Positions 51,077 through 61,329 of a stretch of 64,000 nucleotides of DNA are shown one piece after another. The notes beneath the pieces are model-generated. The model ran no database searches, was not told the DNA's origin, and was given only the letters and a program-made list of their open reading frames with translations. Every line of letters begins with the position of its first letter. The stretch's first letter is position 1. The position numbers and the translations under genes are program-made. The stretch comes from Desulfotomaculum copahuensis. Its GTDB lineage: Bacteria; Bacillota; Desulfotomaculia; Desulfotomaculales; Desulfovirgulaceae. The DNA is taken from contig NZ_LYVF01000047.1 in the NCBI RefSeq assembly GCF_001655685.1, positions 62,001-126,000 on the forward strand, given 5' to 3'.

Positions 51077-51700
51077 TTGTCTGAAGCGGAATCTTTGGAC
51101 GGTTTGCCGGTCCCCTCAAAACAGTTTCATGTTGAGGGACCGGTATCGCCGGGGGGCTTGTCCGGGCTGCGCATGAATGAACAGTTGCAGAATTTCCGGC
51201 TGCCGGAAAAGCAGCATCAGGCTCTGATCAAAATTGCCGGTTTTGCCATCGGGATGGTTTTTGTGGCTGTGCACGCGGGTGAAATTGTCGGTTATATCAC
51301 TTTCCACCGGCCCGATGAATATGCCCGCTGGTACCGGCATCCCCGGGTGCTTGAACTGGGGGGCATAGAGGTGGCCCGTTCGTGGCGGCGTTGCGGAGTG
51401 GGTACGGACATGCTGCGGGCCGCTTTTTCACTGGAGGTTTTTGAACAATGGATTGTGATCACTACCGAATACTTCCGGCATTGGGATGTCAAGGGCAACA
51501 ATATGACTGTCTGGCAATACCGGGAGCTGTTGACCAAGCTCTTTGGCAGGGTCGGGTTTGTGGAGCGGGCGACCAGCGACCCGGACATCATTGAACACCC
51601 CGCCAATGTTTTGATGGCCCGCTGCGGCAGCCGGGTGTCCTGGGACGATATGATGCTGTTCGAGCAACTCCTGATGGAAAAAGTAAGGTGGAAAAGATGA
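51077..51700 (+). CDS. acuA: AcuA-like GNAT acetyltransferase
   Basis: 207 residues from TTG 51077 (AAGGGG nine bases upstream; GTG 51068 sits too close to it). GNAT motif A is visible as LGGIEVARSWRRCGVGTDML near 91-110, and GYITFHRPDEYARWYRHP precedes it. Size and sequence match AcuA, which in Bacillus acetylates and inactivates acetyl-CoA synthetase. Its stop overlaps the next gene's ATG (ATGA), so the two are translationally coupled. Likely targets are the acyl-CoA synthetases downstream (inference). Confidence 0.85.
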   Translation: MSEAESLDGLPVPSKQFHVEGPVSPGGLSGLRMNEQLQNFRLPEKQHQALIKIAGFAIGMVFVAVHAGEIVGYITFHRPDEYARWYRHPRVLELGGIEVARSWRRCGVGTDMLRAAFSLEVFEQWIVITTEYFRHWDVKGNNMTVWQYRELLTKLFGRVGFVERATSDPDIIEHPANVLMARCGSRVSWDDMMLFEQLLMEKVRWKR

Positions 51701-53442
51701 AGATAGCTCCTTTTATGACATTAGACCCCGTTTCACTGGAAGAAGGGGACAGCATTGAGAAGGCGGCCGGTGTTTTTATTCAATACGGCATAGACGGCGC
51801 CCCGGTGGTAAACAAAGCGAAGCACGTAACCGGCATTTTTACTAAAACGCATATTTTCCGGGCACTGCTCAATCATTTGCCTTCCTGTACCCCGGTGGGC
51901 CGGCTGATGAACCGGCAAGTTAAAACAATCAGTGTGGATATGCGGATTGATGAAGCCTGGTCAATGGCCCAGCGGCATCACATCGGCCGGTTGCCGGTAG
52001 TGGATGGGGACGGGCGGTTGGTGGGCATTCTCACCCGGACGGATCTGGTACGCGCCTTTGAAAAAAGTTCACTCAGCGCAGCCCGGGAATTGCACCGGGC
52101 CATGGAAGTATATCACGAATTGAATACGATCATTGACTGTTCATATGACGGCATAATTGTGGTTGATGAGCGCGGGGAAATCATAAGCAGCAACCGGGCT
52201 TACGAAAAATTGGCCGGTCAACTGCAGCACCCGCCGGGCGAGGAGTCCCTGACCGGACTGGTGGTTCAGATCAGCCGGCAGGTTTGTGCAGCCGCTTCCC
52301 CGGTCAGCTTGAGGCGGCGTTTTTCCGGCGGGAGGGAAGTTATCTTGACCGGCAACCCGGTTACCGGATTGCAAAACCGGGATATAACCAGGGTGGTGGT
52401 TAATTGCCGTGATATTACCGAATTAAATGAACTGCACCGGCAACTGGAAACGAGCCGCCAATTGACCGGGGTCTACCAATCCGAACTGGAGGCCTTGCGC
52501 AAATGCGATCTCGGGCACACCATCGTCTGTCACAGCCAGTCGATGCGTAAATGCCTGGATCTGGCCGTGCGTTTGGCCCGGGTGGATTCCACCGTCTTAA
52601 TCAGCGGAGAATCGGGGACGGGCAAGGAAGTGGTGGCCCGTTTGATCCACCAGGCCGGGCGGCGTTCCAAAGCCCCGTTTATTCGCATCAACTGTGGTGC
52701 CATACCGGAAAACCTGTTGGAATCCGAACTTTTTGGCTACCTCTCCGGTGCTTTTACCGGTGCCCGGCGGGAGGGGAAACCCGGGCTTTTGGAACTCGCC
52801 CACGGCGGTACCGCCTTTTTGGATGAAGTGGGGGAACTGCCCCTGCCGTTACAAGTTAAACTGTTGACAGTAATTCAGGAGCGGGAACTGACCAGGGTGG
52901 GTGGTACCCGGGCGGTACCGGTGGACATCCGTTTTCTGGCGGCGACCAACCGCAGTCTGGAGCAGATGGTGGCGGCGGGGCTGTTTCGGGCCGACCTTTA
53001 CTACCGCCTGAATGTCGTGCCGTTGAATATTCCGCCCTTACGGGAGCGGCGGGAGGAAATTCCGTTTTTCGTCGCTCATTTTGTGCGTAAGTTCAACTCG
53101 AAATATACCTTTTGCAAAAAGATGGATCAGAAAGTAATCGACCGTTTGATGGAATACCACTGGCCGGGGAATGTGCGCGAACTGGAGAACATGGTGGAAA
53201 GGCTGCTGGTTGTCTCCCCCGGTGACAGCATCGGCCTGGCGGATCTGCCGCCGTATTATTTCAGGTGTTCTGCCGCCGGTGATGGACCCGGCAGGGAGGA
53301 AGAGATGATTCGCCGGCTTTACTTCCAGTTCAGGAGTACCCGCAAGGTTGCCGGCATCCTGGGGGTAAATCAATCCACCGTAGTGCGCAAAATGAAAAAA
53401 TACAACATACAGGTACGCGATATCATTTGTGATGCAAAGTGA
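51697..53442 (+). CDS. Sigma-54-dependent activator with CBS and PAS domains
   Basis: 581 residues from ATG 51697. Two CBS domains (1-120: APFMTLDPVSLEEGDSIEKA, AQRHHIGRLPVVDGDGRLVG), a PAS domain (about 140-250), AAA+ domain with Walker A GESGTGKE near 305, the sigma-54 contact loop GAFTGA near 351 and Walker B GGTAFLDEVG, then a C-terminal Fis-type helix-turn-helix (FRSTRKVAGILGVNQSTVVR). It remodels sigma-54 polymerase at -24/-12 promoters; one such promoter lies 66 bases after its stop. CBS domains may sense adenylates, PAS a small ligand. Confidence 0.93.
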   Translation: MKIAPFMTLDPVSLEEGDSIEKAAGVFIQYGIDGAPVVNKAKHVTGIFTKTHIFRALLNHLPSCTPVGRLMNRQVKTISVDMRIDEAWSMAQRHHIGRLPVVDGDGRLVGILTRTDLVRAFEKSSLSAARELHRAMEVYHELNTIIDCSYDGIIVVDERGEIISSNRAYEKLAGQLQHPPGEESLTGLVVQISRQVCAAASPVSLRRRFSGGREVILTGNPVTGLQNRDITRVVVNCRDITELNELHRQLETSRQLTGVYQSELEALRKCDLGHTIVCHSQSMRKCLDLAVRLARVDSTVLISGESGTGKEVVARLIHQAGRRSKAPFIRINCGAIPENLLESELFGYLSGAFTGARREGKPGLLELAHGGTAFLDEVGELPLPLQVKLLTVIQERELTRVGGTRAVPVDIRFLAATNRSLEQMVAAGLFRADLYYRLNVVPLNIPPLRERREEIPFFVAHFVRKFNSKYTFCKKMDQKVIDRLMEYHWPGNVRELENMVERLLVVSPGDSIGLADLPPYYFRCSAAGDGPGREEEMIRRLYFQFRSTRKVAGILGVNQSTVVRKMKKYNIQVRDIICDAK

Positions 53443-53478
53443 TGCTCGAGTGATGCACTGCATCGCAGGAGCATCACT
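53438..53478. promoter_or_regulatory. Nested palindromes upstream of the sigma-54 promoter (activator site)
   Basis: Outer 10-bp inverted repeat AGTGATGCTC (53438-53447) / GAGCATCACT (53469-53478) encloses the palindrome GATGCA-C-TGCATC (53452-53464). They lie 30-70 bases upstream of the -24 element and begin at the activator's stop codon, fitting a binding site for the activator. Confidence 0.7.
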
Positions 53479-53507
53479 ATTCAGCCTCCATGCCAGGAGC
53501 CGGGCCG

Positions 53508-53524
53508 TTGGCACGCAATTTGCA
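53508..53524 (+). promoter_or_regulatory. Sigma-54 (-24/-12) promoter
   Basis: TTGGCACGCAATTTGCA: GG at 53510-53511 and GC at 53522-53523 are separated by exactly ten bases, a perfect match to the consensus. Confidence 0.93.
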
Positions 53525-53612
53525 ATTTTATTAATAAGCAGAATTGACATTTTTAATGCGGATCCCGGCCGTACGAGTCACGCTCCCGAAAAAGGCGGGC
53601 GGTTGTAATTGA

Positions 53613-53638
53613 GAAGATGATGCAAGCGCATCATCTTC
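53613..53638 (+). promoter_or_regulatory. Hairpin in the 5' leader of the fatty-acid oxidation operon
   Basis: Perfect 11-bp inverted repeat GAAGATGATGC / GCATCATCTTC with loop AAGC, located downstream of the sigma-54 promoter. It repeats the GATGC core of the upstream palindromes, so it could be another activator site or an RNA hairpin. No U-tract follows. Confidence 0.5.
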
Positions 53639-53715
53639 CAATCCGGCGTGCTTGGTGTAACAGCTTTGACCGGTGTGCCCCTATTGCCGGCATATTGTGG
53701 AGGAGGAGATGCCAA

Positions 53716-54900
53716 TTGCAGGATGTGGTTATTGTATCGGCTGTCCGGACGGCCATTGGTGATTTTGGTGGCCAGTTCAAAACGATGATCTCGCATCAAC
53801 TGTCTGTACCGGTTATTCAAGAGGTGCTGAAAAGAGCCGGGGTCGGCGGTGAAATGGTGGATGATGTGATTCTGGGCAATTGCGCCCAGCGAACCGACGA
53901 GCCCAACGTGGCCCGAACCGCGGCGCTGGTGGCCGGGTTGCCCAAAGAAGTCACCGGCATGACCGTTCAGCGCCAGTGTTCCTCCGGCATGCAGGCCATT
54001 GTCTGCGGTTACCAGCAAATTGTCACCGGCGATTCGGAAATCGTCCTGGCCGGCGGTGTGGAAAGCATGAGCACTGTGCCCTATGTACTCAAAGGTGCCC
54101 GTTGGGGTCAGCGCCTGCAGCACGGTCAGATGACCGACGCATTGTGGGAAATGCTCACCGATCCCATTCATCACATCTTGATGGGGGAAACGGCTGAACG
54201 GTTGGCGGACAAGTACGGCATCACCCGGCGCGAGCAGGACGAGGTGTCTTTGCGCAGTCATTTGAATGCCGCCCGGGCGCGGGACACCGGGTTGTTTGAC
54301 GCCGAGATCGTACCGGTGGCCGTCCCCCAACGCAAGGGTCCGCCCCGGGTGGTCAACCGGGATGAGCATCCGCGGGCGGATTTAACCATGGAGCAGTTGG
54401 CCGGGCTGAAACCAACCTTCCGCAAAAACGGCACCGTAACGGCGGGCAACTCTTCCGGATTGAACGACGGCGCGGCCGCTGTATTGCTCATGTCCCTGGA
54501 AAGGGCGCGTTCAATGGGTTTGAAACCCCTGGGACGCATCGCCGGCTTTGCCCGGGCCGGGGTGGAACCGGATTTGATGGGTTACGGTCCGGTGCCGGCC
54601 ATTCGTAAAGCGCTTAAACGGACCGGGATGAACCTGGAGGACATGGAACTGGTTGAATTGAACGAGGCGTTTGCCGCGCAATACCTGACTTGCGAAAAGT
54701 TGCTCGATTTAAACCGGGACGTTACCAATGTCAACGGCAGTGGAGTGGGCCTGGGGCATCCGGTGGGTTGCACCGGCGCCAGGCTGGTGGTTACCCTCCT
54801 TCACGGGATGGCCCGGCGCAACCTGCGCTATGGTTTGGCTTCCCTGTGTGTGGGTGGAGGCATGGGCTATGCCATGATTCTGGAGCGGGAGAAAGAGTAA
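53716..54900 (+). CDS. Acetyl-CoA acyltransferase (thiolase)
   Basis: 394 residues from TTG 53716 (AGGAGGAG upstream). Catalytic residues in place: Cys88 in [11 protein letters not shown], His348 in [11 protein letters not shown] with Cys352, and NEAFAAQ. It cleaves 3-ketoacyl-CoA to acetyl-CoA and a shortened acyl-CoA, or condenses acetyl-CoA in reverse. First gene of the sigma-54-controlled operon. Confidence 0.94.
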   Translation: MQDVVIVSAVRTAIGDFGGQFKTMISHQLSVPVIQEVLKRAGVGGEMVDDVILGNCAQRTDEPNVARTAALVAGLPKEVTGMTVQRQCSSGMQAIVCGYQQIVTGDSEIVLAGGVESMSTVPYVLKGARWGQRLQHGQMTDALWEMLTDPIHHILMGETAERLADKYGITRREQDEVSLRSHLNAARARDTGLFDAEIVPVAVPQRKGPPRVVNRDEHPRADLTMEQLAGLKPTFRKNGTVTAGNSSGLNDGAAAVLLMSLERARSMGLKPLGRIAGFARAGVEPDLMGYGPVPAIRKALKRTGMNLEDMELVELNEAFAAQYLTCEKLLDLNRDVTNVNGSGVGLGHPVGCTGARLVVTLLHGMARRNLRYGLASLCVGGGMGYAMILEREKE

Positions 54901-54954
54901 AACAGGCGGAATTTGTTAAAAAACCAGTAAAAATCAACCATGGAGGGTCATTAA

Positions 54955-56115
54955 ATGTATGAACTTTCCGAGGAGCAGGAAATGCTGCGCCAGATGGTGC
55001 ACCGGCTGGCCGAGCAAAAAGTGGCCCCGCGGGCGGCGGCCATTGATGAAGAAGATGCTTTTCCCTGGGACTTGAAGGAACTTTTTGCCGGGCAGGAACT
55101 GCTGGGGGCCGGGGTGCCGGAAGCATACGGCGGCACCGGGGCGGGGTTGCCGGCGGTTTGTGTGGTCGTGGAGGAAATCGCCCGGGTATCGGCTGCCGCC
55201 TCGCTGATCGTAGCCGCGCAGGAACTGGGGCTGATGCCCATTTTGCTGGCCGGTTCGGAAGAACAGAAGCGAAAATACCTGCCCGGGTTGGCCGCCGGTG
55301 AATTAATCAGTGCTTTTGCCTTAACTGAGCCCAACGCCGGTTCCGATGCCGGCAGCGTACGGACCGGCGCCCGGCGGGAAGGAAGCAAATATGTGCTCAA
55401 CGGTCAGAAGTGTTTTATCACCAATGGCGGCCTGGCCGATGTTTACACCGTTTTTGCCAGCACTGATCCGGCCAGGGGAATCAAGGGTTTGAGTGCTTTT
55501 ATTGTGGAAAAGGATGCGCCCGGTTTTGCGGCCGGTAAAAAGGAAAAGAAAATGGGCATCCGCGGTTCCCAGACGGCGGAATTGATTTTTGAAGATTGCG
55601 AGGTACCGGCTGAAAACTTGCTTGGCAAGGAAGGGGATGGCTTCAAGATTGCCATGATGACCCTGGATCACACCCGGCCGGTAATCGGCGCCCAGGCGGT
55701 GGGTATCGCCTGCGGGGCGCTGGAATACGCCCTCAATTACGCCCGGGAGCGTGTGCAGTTCGGGCGGCCGATCGCCGGGTTCCAGGGCATCCAGTTCATG
55801 CTGGCCGACATGGGTACCAGGGTGGAAGCGGCCCGGCAACTGGTTTACAAGGCGGCCTGCTTCATTGAGGAAGCCGGGGTCAAAGGTGCACCGCCGGCGG
55901 AGATCAGCCGTTATTCTTCCATGTGCAAACTTTTTGCCTCGGACGTGGCCATGCAGGTTACGGTGGATGCCGTGCAGATCCTGGGCGGTTATGGTTATAT
56001 GCGGGAGTATCCGCTGGAACGGATGATGCGCGATGCCAAGATCACCCAGATTTATGAGGGCACCAACCAGATTCAGCGCCTGGTTGTTGCCCGGTCCATG
56101 CTGGACAAGCGCTAG
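54955..56115 (+). CDS. Acyl-CoA dehydrogenase
   Basis: 386 residues, normal length. LTEPNAGSDAGSVRTGA (flavin site), FITNGGLADVYTVFAST, HTRPVIGAQAVGIACGALEY and the C-terminal IYEGTNQIQRLVVARSML with the catalytic Glu368. It introduces the trans-2 double bond in acyl-CoA, passing electrons to electron-transfer flavoprotein, whose genes are not in the window. TGGAGGG upstream; 54 bases after the thiolase. Confidence 0.94.
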   Translation: MYELSEEQEMLRQMVHRLAEQKVAPRAAAIDEEDAFPWDLKELFAGQELLGAGVPEAYGGTGAGLPAVCVVVEEIARVSAAASLIVAAQELGLMPILLAGSEEQKRKYLPGLAAGELISAFALTEPNAGSDAGSVRTGARREGSKYVLNGQKCFITNGGLADVYTVFASTDPARGIKGLSAFIVEKDAPGFAAGKKEKKMGIRGSQTAELIFEDCEVPAENLLGKEGDGFKIAMMTLDHTRPVIGAQAVGIACGALEYALNYARERVQFGRPIAGFQGIQFMLADMGTRVEAARQLVYKAACFIEEAGVKGAPPAEISRYSSMCKLFASDVAMQVTVDAVQILGGYGYMREYPLERMMRDAKITQIYEGTNQIQRLVVARSMLDKR

Positions 56116-56320
56116 CACCCGGGGAGCAAAAGGCCGGCCGCCCGAAGCGTGCAGCCGCCCGGTCCCGCACGGCAATAAGCCGGCTGCGCTTGACAGGCGG
56201 CGGTTCCTGTTTGGCAGGGCGGCGCTGTGATTGTTTGCCGGGACATTGGAAAACATGCCCGGGATTCCTGCGGCGGCCGGTAAAACACGGAAATTAATTT
56301 TTTGGGAGGAGATGTTATTT

Positions 56321-57172
56321 ATGACTGTTAATACCATTGCAGTCATCGGCGCCGGCACCATGGGCGCCGGCATTGCTCAGGCGGCGGCCATGGCCGGTTA
56401 CAAGGTAGTTCTTTCCGATATCAAGCAGGAGTTCGTCCAGCGCGGGCTGTCCACCATCCGGGCCAGCCTGCAGCGTTTGGCGTCCAAGGGCAAACTGGGG
56501 GACGGGGATGTTCAGGCGGTCATGGACCGGCTGGTTCCGGAGGTCGGTCTGGAGGCCGCGGGGACGGCGGATCTGGTCTTCGAGGCGATTGTTGAAAACA
56601 TGGAAGCCAAGAAAAACCTTTACCGCGAGTTGGATATGACGTGCTGGCCGGAGGCGGTTTTTTGCTCCAACACCTCCGGACTGAGCATTACGGAAATGGC
56701 TTCCGTCACCGGACGGCCGGACAAAGTAATCGGCACGCATTTTTTCAACCCGGTGCCCGTAATGAAACTGGTGGAAATCATTCGCGGCTGCGACACTTCG
56801 GATGAAACTTTTGACACGGCGCGGGAAGCCTGCCTGCGTATGGGCAAAACCCCGATCCTGGTCCAGGAAGCCCCCCTGTTTGCAGTCAACCGCATCCTGG
56901 TACCTATGATTAACGAGGCCATTTTTGTTTTGCAGGAAGGTGTGGCCAGCGCCAAAGACATTGACACCGGCATGAAACTGGGCGCCAACCACCCGATCGG
57001 CCCCCTGGCCCTGGCTGACTTGATTGGCCTGGATGTGCTCCTGATGGTCATGGACACCCTTTACCAGGAAACCTGCGACTCCAAATACCGGCCGGCGCCC
57101 CTGCTGCGCAAACTGGTGCGGGCGGGTCACTACGGGCGCAAGTCCGGTAAAGGGTTCTACGAATACAAGTAA
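56321..57172 (+). CDS. 3-hydroxyacyl-CoA (3-hydroxybutyryl-CoA) dehydrogenase
   Basis: 283 residues, the typical short form, from ATG 56321 (GGGAGGAG upstream). NAD-binding [14 protein letters not shown] near 10-23, [27 protein letters not shown] and the catalytic His in [17 protein letters not shown]. Oxidises 3-hydroxyacyl-CoA with NAD. Some members act on 3-hydroxybutyryl-CoA in butyrate metabolism; here the operon suggests beta-oxidation. The 205-base gap before it holds no clear gene. Confidence 0.93.
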   Translation: MTVNTIAVIGAGTMGAGIAQAAAMAGYKVVLSDIKQEFVQRGLSTIRASLQRLASKGKLGDGDVQAVMDRLVPEVGLEAAGTADLVFEAIVENMEAKKNLYRELDMTCWPEAVFCSNTSGLSITEMASVTGRPDKVIGTHFFNPVPVMKLVEIIRGCDTSDETFDTAREACLRMGKTPILVQEAPLFAVNRILVPMINEAIFVLQEGVASAKDIDTGMKLGANHPIGPLALADLIGLDVLLMVMDTLYQETCDSKYRPAPLLRKLVRAGHYGRKSGKGFYEYK

Positions 57173-57191
57173 ACCGGGGGTGGTTGAATTG

Positions 57192-58793
57192 ATGCGCTAT
57201 CCATTGCTGCTGCGCTCCATTTTGGAACGGGCCAGAAAACTGTTTCCGGCCAAGGAAATAGTTTCCCGGGATTTTTCCGGGCTGTTTCGCTATGACTACG
57301 GCCGGTTTTACGAGCGGGTTTGCCGGTTGGCCAATGTGCTAAAAGAATTGGGGGTCGAACCCGGCGACCGGGTGGCCACGCTGGCCTGGAACAACCACCG
57401 TCATCTGGAGCTTTATTTCGCCCTTCCCTGTATGGGAGCCGTAGTGCACACGGTCAACCTGCGCCTGTTCAAAGAACAGATCATTTTTATCCTCAATCAT
57501 GCTGAAGACCGGGTTATATTCATTGATGAAGATCTGGTGCCCGTAATTGAAGAGATCAGGGAGCAGGTTCAGGGGTTGAAGCATTTCGTCATCATGACCG
57601 ATAAAGACGGACCGCCCCCCACCAGTTTGAGTCCAGCGTACTCTTACGAACAGCTGTTGGCCGGGGCTTCGCCCGATTACCGTTTTCCCGCGGATCTGGA
57701 CGAATGGTCTCCCGCTTCAATGTGTTATACCACCGCCACCACCGGCGACCCCAAGGGCGTAATGTATTCACACCGGGCGTTGTATCTGCACAGCCTGATG
57801 ATCGGCATGACCGATACCTTCGGTCTGTGTGAGCAGGATGCAGCCATGCCGGTGGTGCCCATGTTTCACGTCAACGCCTGGGGTATACCGTACGGCGCAG
57901 CCTTGGTGGGGGCAAAGCTGGTCCTGCCCGGTGCGCGCCCCGATGCCCGGGTGTTGTGTGAACTGATTCAAAATGAAAAAGTCTCGGTGGCGGCGGGGGT
58001 GCCGACTATCTGGATGGGTTGCTTGAACCTGCTGGAGAAGGAAAATTATGATTTCAGCAGTTTGAGCCGTCTGCTGGTGGGCGGGGCGTCTTCCCCGCGC
58101 GCCCTGATCGAAGCCTATGAGAAAAAACACGGTATCCCCTTTATTGTAGCCTACGGCATGACGGAAACCACACCGCTGACGCTGCTTTCCCGCCCGAAGA
58201 GCTATATGCGGGACTGGCCGGAAGAACGGGTTTATGCTCTGAAGGTGAAACAGGGGCTTTTTGCTCCCGGACTGGAAATGCGGGTGACCGGCGAAGATGG
58301 TACCGATGTTCTCTGGGATGGCTGTACGATGGGTGAGCTGCTTTTCCGCGGCCCCTGGATTACCGGCGAGTATTACCGGGATCCGCAGCGCAGCAAAGAG
58401 GCGCTGCGGGGTGGCTGGTTCAGAACGGCCGACATCGCCACTGTTGACGCCGAGGGATATGTAAACATATGCGACCGTTCAAAGGATTTAATCAAAAGCG
58501 GCGGGGAATGGATTTCTTCGGTGGAACTGGAAAATACCATCATGGGTCATCCGGCGGTGGCCGAGGCGGCGGTGGTGGCCTTGCCGCATGAGAAATGGCA
58601 GGAACGGCCCCTGGCCTGCGTGGTAATCCGGGAAGAATTCAAGGGCCGGGTAAAGCCGGAGGATATACTGGAGTATTTACGCTCCCGGGTGGCAAAATGG
58701 TGGCTTCCCGACCGCGTTGAATTTATTGACGAAGTGCCCAAAACCAGCGTGGGTAAATTCGACAAGAAGGTTTTGCGCCGCCGGTTCAGCTAA
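57192..58793 (+). CDS. Fatty acyl-CoA synthetase (AMP-forming), first copy
   Basis: 533 residues from ATG 57192 (GGGGGTGG eight bases upstream; GTG 57180 also possible). Adenylation motifs: [65 protein letters not shown] and, with the catalytic lysine, [12 protein letters not shown]. It activates a fatty acid to acyl-CoA through an acyl-adenylate. GWFRTAD replaces the usual GWxxTGD. Such enzymes are the target class of AcuA-type acetylation. Confidence 0.92.
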   Translation: MRYPLLLRSILERARKLFPAKEIVSRDFSGLFRYDYGRFYERVCRLANVLKELGVEPGDRVATLAWNNHRHLELYFALPCMGAVVHTVNLRLFKEQIIFILNHAEDRVIFIDEDLVPVIEEIREQVQGLKHFVIMTDKDGPPPTSLSPAYSYEQLLAGASPDYRFPADLDEWSPASMCYTTATTGDPKGVMYSHRALYLHSLMIGMTDTFGLCEQDAAMPVVPMFHVNAWGIPYGAALVGAKLVLPGARPDARVLCELIQNEKVSVAAGVPTIWMGCLNLLEKENYDFSSLSRLLVGGASSPRALIEAYEKKHGIPFIVAYGMTETTPLTLLSRPKSYMRDWPEERVYALKVKQGLFAPGLEMRVTGEDGTDVLWDGCTMGELLFRGPWITGEYYRDPQRSKEALRGGWFRTADIATVDAEGYVNICDRSKDLIKSGGEWISSVELENTIMGHPAVAEAAVVALPHEKWQERPLACVVIREEFKGRVKPEDILEYLRSRVAKWWLPDRVEFIDEVPKTSVGKFDKKVLRRRFS

Positions 58794-58926
58794 GCGGGCG
58801 GAATGGCGGTGGAGCGACCGGTTGGTGTGTTGACCGGGTTAAAGGCGGTGTGCTGTTTTGGCCGGGTGCCTTTTAACCGATAAGTTCATGGCGTTCCCTT
58901 GCATTATTTTTAACGGGGGGATCTAT

Positions 58927-60585
58927 GTGGAAAAAATGCTGAATGAGCTTTCCGATACCGACAGGCAGAGGTATATGGAGATAAATGATGAAAACCTGAC
59001 CTTCCTGCGCAGCCGTTACAACAAAGTCAACCGTTGGGTGATCGCAGACATGGTTCGTCGCAGCGCCTACCGTTATCCTGAAAAACCGGCCTTGATATTC
59101 GGTGATTCGGCCATGACCTACACCCGGTTGGAAGAGGTCAGCAACCAGTTCGCCCGGGCGCTGCTGGATCACGGTCTGAAGAAGTACGACCGGGTGGCCG
59201 TGCTGGCGCACAACACACTCCATCATGTCGTCGCCTGGCTGGGCACGGCCAAAGCAGGCGGCATTTACCTGGCCATTAACTATTTGCTACGGGGAAAGGA
59301 CATCAGTTACTGTATCAAACATTCCGAAAGCAAGGTTTTTGTAGTGGAGGACGCCCTCTACCCCCTCGTGCAAGACGTAATGAGCGACCTGGACAATGTG
59401 AACCATTTGATTTGGTCCGGCCAGGGCCGGGGAGAAACCGCCCCGGACGGTTTTATCGATTTTGACGCCTGGTTTGAAAGCTATCCGCGGACTGAACCCG
59501 GAATCGAACTGCACATTGAAGATCCGGTGCAGATGACCTATACAAGCGGCACCGAGACCCTGCCCAAGGGTGTGATTCTGACCAACCAGGCGCTCCTGTC
59601 CGAATATACCGGTTGCATCATTGACGGGCAATATTCCCCGGACGATATCAACCTCAATGTTATGCCTATTTTTCACTGCGCCCAGCGGGATGTGTTTTTA
59701 AATCCCTGCCTGATGCTCGGCGCTGTCAATGTACTGTTGTTACAGCCGGATCCGGTGCAAATCATCACGGCCATTGAAAAGTACCGGGCGACCATGTTCT
59801 TTGCCGCCCCCACGGTGTGGATTGCCATGTTGCGCCATCCCGGCTTCGACAGTCATGATCTCGGTTCATTGAAAAAGGGATATTACGGTGCGTCGATCAT
59901 GCCGGTGGAAGTGCTGCGGGAATTGCTGCGCCGCATGCCTAATTGTCAAAGTTTTTACAATTATTATGGTCAAACGGAACTCAGTCCCTACCATACAATG
60001 CTGAAGCCGGCCTTCCAGTTGACCAAACCGGGTTCGGCCGGGCAGGGCGGTTTGAATATGGAAACGCGCCTGGAGGATGATCTGCACCGGCCGGTCACTG
60101 AACCGGGAAAACCGGGCGAAATATGCGGCCGCGGTCCTCATGCCATGCTCATGTATTTCAAGGAACCGGAAAAGACTGAAGCGGTGCTGGCTCACGGCTG
60201 GTTCCACAGCGGGGATATCGGTGTGCTGGACGAAGACAATTTCATCAGTGTGGCGGACCGGAAAAAGGACATGGTTAAAACAGGCGGGGAAAATGTACCC
60301 AGCCGGGAAGTGGAAGAAGTAATTTACCTGCATCCGGCGGTTTCCGAAGTGGCCGTAATCGGACTGCCGCACGATAAATGGGTGGAGGCGGTGACGGCGG
60401 TGGTTACTTTGAAACAGGGGCGGAGCGCCACCGAAGATGAAATATTGACCTTGTGCCGGCAGCATCTGGCCCCTTTCAAGGTACCCAAAGGAATAATTTT
60501 CACCGCAGCCTTGCCCAAAACGCCCAGCGGCAAGATATTAAAGCGGGATATGCGCCAGCATTACCGGGAGTTTTATGTTGATTAA
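58927..60585 (+). CDS. Acyl-CoA synthetase (AMP-forming), second copy
   Basis: 552 residues from GTG 58927 (GGGGGG six bases upstream). Adenylation motifs: MTYTSGTETLPKGVILTNQA (TETLPKG in place of TTGxPKG), MPIFHCAQRDVFLNPCL, YNYYGQTELSP, GWFHSGDIGVLDEDNFISVA and the C-terminal TPSGKILKRDMRQ. It is clearly different from the neighbouring synthetase (N-terminal extension and different motif variants), so it probably takes a different acid. Last gene of the oxidation operon. Confidence 0.92.
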   Translation: MEKMLNELSDTDRQRYMEINDENLTFLRSRYNKVNRWVIADMVRRSAYRYPEKPALIFGDSAMTYTRLEEVSNQFARALLDHGLKKYDRVAVLAHNTLHHVVAWLGTAKAGGIYLAINYLLRGKDISYCIKHSESKVFVVEDALYPLVQDVMSDLDNVNHLIWSGQGRGETAPDGFIDFDAWFESYPRTEPGIELHIEDPVQMTYTSGTETLPKGVILTNQALLSEYTGCIIDGQYSPDDINLNVMPIFHCAQRDVFLNPCLMLGAVNVLLLQPDPVQIITAIEKYRATMFFAAPTVWIAMLRHPGFDSHDLGSLKKGYYGASIMPVEVLRELLRRMPNCQSFYNYYGQTELSPYHTMLKPAFQLTKPGSAGQGGLNMETRLEDDLHRPVTEPGKPGEICGRGPHAMLMYFKEPEKTEAVLAHGWFHSGDIGVLDEDNFISVADRKKDMVKTGGENVPSREVEEVIYLHPAVSEVAVIGLPHDKWVEAVTAVVTLKQGRSATEDEILTLCRQHLAPFKVPKGIIFTAALPKTPSGKILKRDMRQHYREFYVD

Positions 60586-60737
60586 TCCAAAAAATCCGTT
60601 GCAGACCACCGGCCTGCAGTGCGACGACCAATGCGATGCCACAAATTACCAGGGTGAGATGCTTTTTACGCTGTAACCATTTGCCATTGCTGCCAATAAG
60701 ATGTTACCAAAATTATTACATCTTAAGGAGGATTATC

Positions 60738-61277
60738 ATGTCCGAGGCAAAGAAGGAAGCAGCCAAAAGCGTTGAGGCATCATCCTGGGGATTGTTTGAA
60801 GGCGGATTGCTTTCCGAGTTCAACGCCAGTGTTTTACAGCCGAGCAACACGAGCGGCGCGATCACCCCGCCCCTGCCCCTGTCGACGGCGCCGACCGTAA
60901 TCGCGGCGTTGATTGGTCCCGCTTCTATGAGCATTGACGATTTAGCCGACCGGGTATGGTTGACCGGAACTGTAGGTTGGTTGGCAGTCACCCTCGGTAC
61001 CGGGGCGACAAGTACCGATGTTGTCTTCCGGATTTACCGGAATGCGCCGATTACCGGGCCGCAGGTTTTCAGCACCCGGTCCAGCGCCACACCGACTGTT
61101 CCATATGTGACCACCAGCTTTGATCATGTGGATCAAAATATAATCACTACCCCCGGACAGCAACTGGTGCCTTATTTCCTGACGGCCGAACTGCCCCTGG
61201 CCGGCAGCGCCGCCAACATCATCGGTCCGATTACTTTCACCGGTGCGGAGATCGAGGGCAACCCTGTAACCCCGTAA
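60738..61277 (+). CDS. Small unrecognised protein, beta-rich, possibly surface or spore-coat
   Basis: 179 residues from ATG 60738 with a strong AAGGAGG. The first 20 residues are charged (SEAKKEAAKSVEASSW), without a signal peptide. Residues 35-179 are rich in Thr, Pro, Ser, Val and Ile with alternating patterns (VWLTGTVGWLAVTLGTGATS, VVFRIYRNAPITGPQVFSTR) that suggest a beta-sandwich, as in some exosporium or phage-derived surface proteins. No family recognised. A separate unit: a 7-bp inverted repeat (60698-60704, 60718-60724) abuts its ribosome site and a strong terminator follows. Confidence 0.7.
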   Translation: MSEAKKEAAKSVEASSWGLFEGGLLSEFNASVLQPSNTSGAITPPLPLSTAPTVIAALIGPASMSIDDLADRVWLTGTVGWLAVTLGTGATSTDVVFRIYRNAPITGPQVFSTRSSATPTVPYVTTSFDHVDQNIITTPGQQLVPYFLTAELPLAGSAANIIGPITFTGAEIEGNPVTP

Positions 61278-61329
61278 TTCCATGAATCATGTGCGCTGCA
61301 TTTCCATAACCCGCAGACCGTTTTAGCGG

